Source: Lachnospiraceae bacterium (lineage in GTDB: Bacteria; Bacillota; Clostridia; Lachnospirales; Lachnospiraceae). From it: a stretch of 32,913 nt of DNA. Of this stretch, positions 27,625 to 32,913 are shown in pieces. The DNA is taken from contig JALESH010000070.1 in NCBI GenBank assembly GCA_022781985.1, forward strand, positions 1 through 32,913, given 5' to 3'. The translations under genes were made by a program, and so were the position numbers. Below the pieces are notes generated by a model. The model made no database searches, was not told the DNA's origin, and worked only from the letters and a program-made list of their open reading frames with translations. Within the stretch, counting starts at the first letter, position 1; every line of letters starts with the position of its first letter.

Positions 27625-28776
27625 TTACTTCAGAAGCGCACCGGAGATAACCATTCTCTGTACCTCGCTGGTTCCTTCATAGATCTCTGTGATCTTGGCA
27701 TCCCGCATCATACGCTCTACATCGTATTCCCTGGTGTAGCCATAGCCGCCGTGAAGCTGTACGGCCTTTGTGGTAACCTCCATAGCTACCTCTGCCGCGT
27801 ATAACTTTGCTTTTGCCGCCTCTACAGAATATACCTTCTGTGTAGCCTTTGCCATAGCAGCTTTATAAACAAGGAGCTGGGCTGCCTCAACCTTGGTTGC
27901 CATGTCAGCAAGCTGGAACTGTGTATTCTGGAACTGACCCAAGGATCTTCCAAACTGCTTTCTCTCCTTCACATATTCAATCGTTCTCTCCAGAGCGCCC
28001 TCTGCAAGGCCAAGAGCCTGGGAAGCGATACCGATACGTCCGCCGTCCAGAGTATGCATCGCAATAGCGAAGCCCTTGCCCTGCTTGCCGAGGAGGTTCT
28101 CCTTCGGAATCCTGCAGTCCGTAAAGATAAGCTCATAGGTGGCAGATCCCCGGATACCCATTTTCTTCTCCTTGGTACCGAAGTCAAAGCCGGGCGTGCC
28201 TTTCTCCACAATAAAAGCAGAAATCTCCTTTACCTTTCTGCCTCTCTTCTCAACAATACCAGTAACCGCAAAGATAATGTAAACCTCTGCCTCCTTCCCG
28301 TTGGTGATGAAGATTTTGGAGCCGTTCAGTACCCACTCATCCCCATCCAGAACAGCCTTGGTCTGCTGTCCCTGGGCATCTGTACCCGCGCCAGGCTCTG
28401 TCAGGCCGAAAGCCCCCAGCTTTCTTCCGCTGGCAAGATCCGGCAGATATTTCTGCTTCTGCTCCTCTGTACCATAGGTCAGAATAGGATCGCAGCAAAG
28501 AGAGGTATGGGCAGAGACAATAACGCTGGTAGTACCGCATACCTTCGCCAGCTCCTCCACACACATCGCATAGGTTAAAGCATCACAGCCCTGTCCGCCG
28601 TACTCCTTTGGCACCGGAATTCCGAGAAACCCTGCCTTTGCCAGCTTCGCTACGGTCTCCCTAGGAAATGCCTCTGTTTCATCCACCTCCTGCGCCAACG
28701 GTTTTACTTCCTTCTCAGCAAATTCTCTGAAAAGAGTTCTAGCCATCTCATGTTTTTTTGTCAACATAAAATCCAT
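27625..28776 (-). CDS. bcd: Butyryl-CoA dehydrogenase
   Basis: Bcd reduces crotonyl-CoA to butyryl-CoA with electrons from EtfAB. The 383-residue acyl-CoA dehydrogenase has FAD/substrate motifs [14 protein letters not shown] and GSKIFITNG. The catalytic base is Glu367 in IYEGTSE near the C-terminus, the position used in short-chain enzymes. GGAGG upstream of the ATG fits. It follows hbd after a 123-base gap holding a perfect 11-bp hairpin. Confidence 0.96.
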   Translation of the reverse strand: MDFMLTKKHEMARTLFREFAEKEVKPLAQEVDETEAFPRETVAKLAKAGFLGIPVPKEYGGQGCDALTYAMCVEELAKVCGTTSVIVSAHTSLCCDPILTYGTEEQKQKYLPDLASGRKLGAFGLTEPGAGTDAQGQQTKAVLDGDEWVLNGSKIFITNGKEAEVYIIFAVTGIVEKRGRKVKEISAFIVEKGTPGFDFGTKEKKMGIRGSATYELIFTDCRIPKENLLGKQGKGFAIAMHTLDGGRIGIASQALGLAEGALERTIEYVKERKQFGRSLGQFQNTQFQLADMATKVEAAQLLVYKAAMAKATQKVYSVEAAKAKLYAAEVAMEVTTKAVQLHGGYGYTREYDVERMMRDAKITEIYEGTSEVQRMVISGALLK

Positions 28777-28845
28777 GATTTTATTTCCTCCATCTCATTC
28801 ATCATTCAAATCAATTTCATATATCACAGACAAGTCTGCCCTGCC

Positions 28846-28880
28846 ATTATACCGGGCCGCTCATAACGCCCCGGTATAAT
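28846..28880. repeat. Hairpin between hbd and bcd
   Basis: ATTATACCGGG (28846-28856) pairs perfectly with CCCGGTATAAT (28870-28880) around a 13-base loop. No T run follows on the minus strand, so it is unlikely to be a simple terminator; it may stabilise or punctuate the operon mRNA. Confidence 0.8.
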
Positions 28881-28899
28881 GTCTGCTTTCTCACTCTCT

Positions 28900-29739
28900 T
28901 TATTTGGAATAATCGTAGAAGCCTTTTCCTGTCTTCTGGCCAAGCTGTCCTCCACGAACCATTTTCTTCAGCAGGGGATGAGGACGATACTTGGGATCGC
29001 CTGTTTCTGCCTGAAGCACCTCCATGATTGCAAGCACGATGTCCAGCCCTACCAGATCACCCAGGGCAAGAGGTCCCATGGGGTGGTTTGCTCCCAGCTT
29101 CATGGCACTGTCAATTCCCTCTACAGATGCAACACCGTCCGCATAGATGCCGATTGCTTCATTGATCATAGGGATCAGGATTCTGTTTACTACAAAGCCT
29201 GCAGCTTCATTTACCTGTACAGGGGTCTTGCCGATCTCTTCGGAGACAGCCTTGATCCTGTCCACCATTTCATCCGGTGTGTTCAGGCCCGCGATCACCT
29301 CTACCAGCTTCATAACCGGAGCCGGATTGAAGAAATGCATGCCGATTACCGGCCTGTCAAGTCCTGCACCAATCTCCGTAATGGAAAGAGAAGATGTATT
29401 GGTCGCAAAGATACAGTCTTTTTTGCAGATGTCCTGCAGCTCCCTGAAGGTCTGCTTTTTCACATCCATCACTTCCAGGGCAGCCTCCACAACCAGATCA
29501 CAGTCCGTGCAGATCGTTTTCACTCCGGTTGTAATCTTGGCAAGGATCGCATCTGCTGCAGCCTGCTCCATCTTTCCCTTTGCTACACGCTTTTCAAATC
29601 CCTTTGCAATTCTGTTTTTGCCGTTTGCAGCAAATTCCTCATTGATATCACAAAGAAATACTTCATAGCCTTCTGTCTGTGCAAAAGCCTGTGCAATACC
29701 TGCTCCCATTGTGCCGGCACCAATAATACCTACTTTCAT
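28900..29739 (-). CDS. hbd: 3-hydroxybutyryl-CoA dehydrogenase
   Basis: Hbd reduces acetoacetyl-CoA to 3-hydroxybutyryl-CoA with NAD(P)H. The 279-residue protein has the Rossmann loop [13 protein letters not shown] (about 4-16). It also has [10 protein letters not shown], the catalytic His135 in [17 protein letters not shown], and the [10 protein letters not shown] motif. It ends FYDYSK as is usual. AGGAGG before the ATG fixes the start. A gap of 113 bases with two hairpins separates it from crt. Confidence 0.96.
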   Translation of the reverse strand: MKVGIIGAGTMGAGIAQAFAQTEGYEVFLCDINEEFAANGKNRIAKGFEKRVAKGKMEQAAADAILAKITTGVKTICTDCDLVVEAALEVMDVKKQTFRELQDICKKDCIFATNTSSLSITEIGAGLDRPVIGMHFFNPAPVMKLVEVIAGLNTPDEMVDRIKAVSEEIGKTPVQVNEAAGFVVNRILIPMINEAIGIYADGVASVEGIDSAMKLGANHPMGPLALGDLVGLDIVLAIMEVLQAETGDPKYRPHPLLKKMVRGGQLGQKTGKGFYDYSK

Positions 29740-29789
29740 CTCATTTCCTCCTGGTTGTCATCTTAAATTTTTATTATATCTTTCCAAAG

Positions 29790-29836
29790 CAGCCGCTCTG
29801 TAACGGCTGACTCCGATTACCATTATCCCGATAATG
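29790..29836. repeat. Two small hairpins between crt and hbd
   Basis: CAGCCG (29790-29795) pairs with CGGCTG (29804-29809), and CATTAT (29821-29826) pairs with ATAATG (29831-29836). Neither has a T run on the transcribed strand. A minus-strand TATAAT lies just downstream near 29773-29778 without a good -35. Confidence 0.6.
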
Positions 29837-29852
29837 TATGTGCTGCCGAATC

Positions 29853-30629
29853 TTATTTGTTAAGGAATTTCTCTACCTTCCTCTTCTCAAGGAATGCTGC
29901 CATTCCCTCTTTCTGGTCATAGGACTCGAAGCAGTCACCGAATAATTTTTCTTCAATAACAATGGCCTGATCCATATCTGCATCCAGACCCTCGTTGATT
30001 GCTTTTTTGCAGTTACGGACTGCGATAGGCGCATTCTTTGCAATGCCTGCTGCCATCTTCTCTGCTGCGGGCATCAGCTCCTCCTGTGTATATACCGCAT
30101 TTACAAGGCCGATCCTCAGAGCCTCCTCAGCCTTGATGTTGCGTGCTGTATAAATCATCTGCTTTGCCATGCCTGCGCCCACCAGCCGAGCCAGTCTCTG
30201 GGTACCGCCAAAACCGGGCGTGATGCCCAGTCCTACTTCGGGCTGTCCGAATACCGCATTGTCGGAGCAGATCCTGATGTCACAGCTCATGGAAATCTCA
30301 CATCCGCCGCCCAGGGCAAAGCCATTCACCGCTGCAATGACCGGAACAGGGAAGGTCTCCAGCTTACGGAACACATCGTTGCCTTTTTTGCCAAATGCCT
30401 CTCCCTCTGCCTTTGTGAGACTGCTCATCTCCCCGATATCTGCGCCTGCAACAAAGGATTTCTGTCCTGCGCCTGTAAGAATCAGACATCTTACCTCTTC
30501 CAGATTGACAGCATCCAGCGTCTGATCCAACTCCTCCAGTACAGTAGAATTCAATGCATTCAATGCTTTTTCGCGGTTGATCGTGATGATTCCGTAATCA
30601 CCCTTCTGCTCATATAAAATAAATTCCAT
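29853..30629 (-). CDS. crt: 3-hydroxybutyryl-CoA dehydratase (crotonase)
   Basis: Crotonase removes water from 3-hydroxybutyryl-CoA to give crotonyl-CoA. The 258-residue protein has the oxyanion-hole segment FVAGADIGEM. The catalytic pair is Glu111 (in GGGCEISMSCD) and Glu131 (in FGQPEVGLGITPGFGG). Its C-terminal helix ends in a Lys-rich tail. The start matches the family N-terminus. It is the second pathway gene, but a 267-base gap with a hairpin and the element at 30715-30882 separates it from thl. Confidence 0.96.
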   Translation of the reverse strand: MEFILYEQKGDYGIITINREKALNALNSTVLEELDQTLDAVNLEEVRCLILTGAGQKSFVAGADIGEMSSLTKAEGEAFGKKGNDVFRKLETFPVPVIAAVNGFALGGGCEISMSCDIRICSDNAVFGQPEVGLGITPGFGGTQRLARLVGAGMAKQMIYTARNIKAEEALRIGLVNAVYTQEELMPAAEKMAAGIAKNAPIAVRNCKKAINEGLDADMDQAIVIEEKLFGDCFESYDQKEGMAAFLEKRKVEKFLNK

Positions 30630-30679
30630 TTCTGCAGCTCCTTTTCTCTCTCTTTATCTTTTCTATTTTCAGACAATCC

Positions 30680-30708
30680 GATAAGCAGACCCTGTAAGCC
30701 TGCTTATC
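30680..30708. repeat. Hairpin upstream of crt
   Basis: GATAAGCAG (30680-30688) pairs perfectly with CTGCTTATC (30700-30708) around an 11-base loop. It lies between the intergenic element and crt and has no T run. Confidence 0.75.
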
Positions 30709-30714
30709 CCATTT

Positions 30715-30882
30715 ATGATACCAGTGCAAAAAGCCATTCACCACTTGTGCTTGTACAAAAGTAGTGATATGGATTTATTGCACGCCCCGATATGAGCAAG
30801 GAGCGGAACGAAGTCACACAGGATTGCGAATATCAGGGAGGATTGTGGGCGTGCGAGGCACGGAACAATCCGTTGGTATCAT
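30715..30882. repeat. Structured intergenic element with terminal inverted repeats, between thl and crt
   Basis: ATGATACCA (30715-30723) and TGGTATCAT (30874-30882) bound a 168-bp non-coding stretch. Inside are three hairpins. GTGCAA (30724-30729) pairs with TTGCAC (30778-30783), with inner CCAT/ATGG, CAC/GTG and ACTT/AAGT. CACGCCC (30781-30787) pairs with GGGCGTG (30847-30853), with inner GATAT/ATATC. GGATTGT (30840-30846) pairs with ACAATCC (30865-30871) around CGTGC-GAG-GCACG. CATTTA occurs at both edges, overlapping the repeats. It begins about 14 bases after the thl stop. It may be a MITE-like insertion or an RNA element; it has no open frame with a ribosome site. Confidence 0.7.
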
Positions 30883-30896
30883 TTACTGACTTTTTA

Positions 30897-32078
30897 TTAT
30901 TCTCTTGTCACAATGGTGGAGCATCCCATACCACCGCCGATACAAAGGGTTGCCAGACCATTCTTGACATCCCTTGCTTCCATCTCATGAAGCAAAGTAA
31001 CCAGAATACGGCAGCCGGAAGCCCCAACCGGATGTCCCAGGGCGATTGCACCGCCATTAGGATTGAGCTGCCTGTCAACATCAATGCCCAGATCCTTGCC
31101 TACTGCAACAGACTGAGCTGCAAAGGCTTCATTTGCTTCGATAATGTCAAAGTCTTCAATCTTCATGCCGGCTTTTGCCATAACCTTCTGTGTGGAAGCT
31201 ACCGGGCCAATCCCCATCACTTCGGGCCTTACGCCTGCCAGTGCTCCTGCCACGAAGGTAGCCATAGGCTTAACACCCAGCTCCTTTGCCTTCTCTTCAC
31301 TCATCACAACGATAGCTGCCGCACCGTCATTGATGCCCGACGCATTGCCGGCAGTAACAAAGCCGTCCGGATTGATGGGACGCAGCTTTGCGAGCCCTTC
31401 CATCGTAGAGCCTGCACGAGGGCCTTCATCTACTTTAAATTCCACCATTTCTTTTTTCTTCTTCACCATAACGGGAACAATTTCCTTATCAAATGCCCCT
31501 GACTTCTGAGCTGCCTCTGCCTTCTGCTGGCTCTTCAACGCAAACTCATCCAGTTCTTCCCTGGTCAGTCCCCACTCCTCACAGATGTTGTCTGCGGTCT
31601 TGATCATATGATACTGGTTGAATGCATCCCAAAGAGCGTCATTGACCATCGTATCTACCAGAGTACCATTGTTCATCCTGTAGCCGAAACGTGCATTGGG
31701 TACCGCATAGGGTGCCATGGACATGTTCTCCATACCGCCTGCAACCACGATGTCAGCATCTCCTGCCATAATCATCTGCGCCGCCTGATTGACACAGTTC
31801 AATCCGGAACCGCATACTACGTTCATCGTCACTGCCGGAACCTCGATAGGAAGCCCTGCCTTAATGGATGCCTGACGCGCCACATTCTGGCCTAAGCCTG
31901 CCTGGATCACGCATCCCATATATACCTGATCAACCGCCTCGGGAGCTATGCCTGCCCTGTTCAGAGCCTCTTTAATAACCACTGCACCAAGCTCTGCTGC
32001 CGGTACTGTACTTAAAGAACCGCCCATTGTACCGATTGCTGTACGGCAGGCACCTGCTAAAACCACTTTTTTTGCCAT
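30897..32078 (-). CDS. thl: Acetyl-CoA C-acetyltransferase (thiolase)
   Basis: Thiolase joins two acetyl-CoA to make acetoacetyl-CoA, the entry to butyrate synthesis. The 393-residue protein has all three catalytic positions: Cys89 in NVVCGSGL, His349 in [10 protein letters not shown] and Cys379 in LCIGGGMG. The ATG at 32076-32078 follows GGAGGG by seven bases; an in-frame ATG five codons earlier overlaps that site. It is first behind the promoter at 32157-32185. The element downstream may lower transcription or mRNA continuity into crt. Confidence 0.96.
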   Translation of the reverse strand: MAKKVVLAGACRTAIGTMGGSLSTVPAAELGAVVIKEALNRAGIAPEAVDQVYMGCVIQAGLGQNVARQASIKAGLPIEVPAVTMNVVCGSGLNCVNQAAQMIMAGDADIVVAGGMENMSMAPYAVPNARFGYRMNNGTLVDTMVNDALWDAFNQYHMIKTADNICEEWGLTREELDEFALKSQQKAEAAQKSGAFDKEIVPVMVKKKKEMVEFKVDEGPRAGSTMEGLAKLRPINPDGFVTAGNASGINDGAAAIVVMSEEKAKELGVKPMATFVAGALAGVRPEVMGIGPVASTQKVMAKAGMKIEDFDIIEANEAFAAQSVAVGKDLGIDVDRQLNPNGGAIALGHPVGASGCRILVTLLHEMEARDVKNGLATLCIGGGMGCSTIVTRE

Positions 32079-32156
32079 TGTTTTTCCCTCCATTTAATCA
32101 ATTATAACGCTAAATATGCAATGATTGTTAATTTTTTGTCATTGCCTGATGCATCT

Positions 32157-32185
32157 ATTATATCATAGGGTCTTTCTTTTTGCAA
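32157..32185 (-). promoter_or_regulatory. Promoter of the butyryl-CoA synthesis operon
   Basis: Minus-strand TTGCAA (32180-32185), a 17-base spacer and a perfect TATAAT (32157-32162). A second TATAAT at 32101-32106 with TTAACA 19 bases upstream is a weaker alternative. The leader is about 70 bases and AT-rich. Confidence 0.75.
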
Positions 32186-32246
32186 TCATAAGAAAGCAGG
32201 ATTGGTGATATGGTCTTAACTTCTAGCGATTTTTCCACTCAAACAT

Positions 32247-32279
32247 AAAAACACCAGAGACTCATGTGAGGCTCCGGCG
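32247..32279 (-). terminator. Strong rho-independent terminator
   Basis: On the minus strand CGCCGGAG (32272-32279) pairs with CTCTGGTG (32252-32259), using two G-U pairs. An inner CTCA/TGAG stem and a run of five T (32247-32251) complete it. It insulates the thl promoter from transcription arriving from the right. Confidence 0.85.
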
Positions 32280-32408
32280 TTAATCATCTTACCCCAATTG
32301 CCTTGAAAAAATCTGAAAAAGACTGTATACTCATGATTGTAGGTAGCCCTACGGAATGGGAGCACATGTCGCCAAACAAGGTACTCATCCGTGGGGCTTT
32401 TCCCTTTC
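32247..32408 (-). ncRNA. Candidate small structured RNA or attenuator
   Basis: A minus-strand unit shows a promoter-like TTGACA (32437-32442) with a weak TCTCAT -10 (32415-32420). It then has a long hairpin and ends at the terminator above. The hairpin pairs AGCCC (32394-32398) with GGGCT (32345-32349), ACGGA (32388-32392) with TCCGT (32351-32355), and GAGTAC (32381-32386) with GTGCTC (32360-32365). Its loop is 15 bases. No open frame with a ribosome site is convincing. The 5' end is a guess. Confidence 0.45.
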
Positions 32409-32476
32409 GTAAAGATGAGATAATTGAAAAAAACTCTGTCAACACAATGAAAAAGTTGAGAAACTATAGGAAGGCT

Positions 32477-32495
32477 ATCACGCAGCATGCGTGAT
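32477..32495. repeat. 19-bp palindrome
   Basis: ATCACGCA (32477-32484) and TGCGTGAT (32488-32495) flank GCA. It lies between the leftward RNA unit and the rightward promoter and has no T run; an operator is possible. Confidence 0.7.
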
Positions 32496-32516
32496 TTGGT
32501 TCAATTGAATAAAGGC

Positions 32517-32545
32517 TTTACACCAACTCAAAAGGCCTTTATAAT
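32517..32545 (+). promoter_or_regulatory. Promoter of the 59-residue protein gene
   Basis: TTTACA (32517-32522), a 17-base spacer and a perfect TATAAT (32540-32545). AAAGGC (32511-32516) and GCCTTT (32535-32540) form an inverted repeat around the spacer. TATAATA (32540-32546) and TATTATA (32556-32562) form another over the start site, so repressor control is plausible. Confidence 0.7.
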
Positions 32546-32580
32546 ATATACATACTATTATAAATAAAGGCGGTGAAAGG

Positions 32581-32760
32581 ATGGTACACGAAATGACTGA
32601 GAAAGAACTTATAACAATTATGATTGATAAATACACAGATTTGCAACGTATTAAAAAAGCAAATGGCGATTTTAATAATCCAGAACTTGACTATCAATTA
32701 AGGGTTATAAAAAATAAATTATCTGCTTTAGGTATTCCGACCGAAGAATATGAAATGTAA
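32581..32760 (+). CDS. Small protein of unknown function (59 residues)
   Basis: The frame begins MVHEMTEKEL and ends TEEYEM. It is charged, predicted mostly helical, with a DLQRIKKANG stretch and no membrane segment or Cys. GGCGGTGAAAGG just upstream of the ATG and the strong promoter at 32517-32545 support it as a real gene. The AT-rich composition differs from the core genes. I have an impression of similar short proteins in integrative elements of gut Clostridia, but cannot confirm it. Function unknown. Confidence 0.75.
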   Translation: MVHEMTEKELITIMIDKYTDLQRIKKANGDFNNPELDYQLRVIKNKLSALGIPTEEYEM

Positions 32761-32792
32761 TAATAAAATAATAAGGCTCTTCATGGGTAATA

Positions 32793-32811
32793 GTGGGTGA
32801 AAAACACCCAC
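32793..32811. terminator. Hairpin between two convergent genes at the right edge
   Basis: GTGGGTG (32793-32799) pairs with CACCCAC (32805-32811) around AAAAA. It lies between the 59-residue gene and the partial gene at the edge. No clear T run follows on either strand. Confidence 0.5.
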
Positions 32812-32831
32812 AACCCCAGTGTTTATGCTGA

Positions 32832-32913
32832 TTATGCGGTTTTAGGTTTTCGATTGGGAAGTGGAATCCTCAAATCCGAGCAGACCAGATACACCATATC
32901 CAGCATATTTTGG
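32832..32913 (-). CDS. 3' end of an unidentified gene, cut by the window edge
   Basis: The minus-strand frame from the edge reads 26 residues, including NMLDMVYLVCSDLRIPLPN, to a TAA at 32832-32834. It is followed by the hairpin at 32793-32811. Too little is present to name it. A mobile-element gene is one possibility given the local composition. Confidence 0.5.
   Translation of the reverse strand, partial: QNMLDMVYLVCSDLRIPLPNRKPKTA

Noticed and set aside
30783-30896. Short open frame starting near 30792 in the thl/crt gap
   Set aside because: It runs into the antisense of thl, lacks a ribosome site and overlaps the hairpin-rich element.
32216-32488. A 90-codon minus-strand open frame at the right edge
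   Set aside because: It runs through the strong terminator at 32247-32279 and lacks a ribosome binding site, so its end cannot be translated from the terminated RNA.
32303-32494. A 63-codon plus-strand open frame
   Set aside because: It starts at TTG with no ribosome site and ends in the palindrome; the opposite strand has a better structured-RNA explanation.

Overview
The window looks like a chromosomal stretch from a butyrate-producing member of the Clostridia, most likely a Lachnospiraceae. The grounds are the gene order thl-crt-hbd-bcd-etfB-etfA, a butyrate kinase gene, purine-rich ribosome binding sites before almost every gene, and familiar Firmicutes gene clusters. This placement is inferred from gene content; no database was searched. 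Apart from the last ~700 bases the region is mostly core genome. The last ~700 bases are AT-rich and look like the edge of an accessory or mobile segment.

Layout. 17-220: a tRNA-Ser(UGA) gene with its own promoter. 270-6131 (minus): a compact housekeeping operon read as ycxB-like, tsaE, tsaB, rimI, a small Cys-rich protein, rnz, a membrane-anchored protein of unknown function, tsaD, ispD. It supplies three proteins for the t6A tRNA modification, an N-acetyltransferase, RNase Z and an isoprenoid enzyme. 6172-9706 (minus): a MacB-type ABC exporter (ATPase, HlyD-like adaptor, FtsX-like permease) behind a promoter whose -10 overlaps a perfect 9-bp inverted repeat. 9779-12106 (minus): tex. 12200-14121 (plus): three poorly known genes. 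They are a small membrane protein, a 16-bp tandem repeat followed by a protein with an HExxH motif and two CxxC pairs, and a DUF975-like membrane protein. 14141-17995 (minus): secA then prfB. prfB needs a +1 programmed frameshift, here at an unusual site with TAA in place of the usual TGA. 18123-19921 (minus): a membrane chemoreceptor. 20050-22884 (plus): butyrate kinase and an NhaC-type antiporter. 22870-23955 (minus): mtnA, whose last codons lie inside the antiporter's terminator. 24142-25608 (plus): a soluble chemoreceptor with a C-terminal zinc-binding (CZB-like) domain.

25690-32185 (minus) is the acetyl-CoA to butyryl-CoA pathway, read thl, crt, hbd, bcd, etfB, etfA from a good promoter at 32157-32185. 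Inverted repeats sit in the thl/crt, crt/hbd and hbd/bcd gaps. The thl/crt gap also holds a ~168-bp element bounded by 9-bp terminal inverted repeats and rich in nested hairpins. Butyrate kinase could make ATP from butyryl phosphate derived from this pathway, but no phosphotransbutyrylase gene lies beside it.

32247-32913 holds a candidate small structured RNA on the minus strand (promoter-like sequence, long hairpin, strong terminator), a 19-bp palindrome, a strong plus-strand promoter for a 59-residue protein, and the 3' end of an unidentified minus-strand gene cut by the window edge.

The best candidates for something undescribed are the thl/crt intergenic element, the small-RNA-like unit at the right edge, and the TAA version of the prfB frameshift site.
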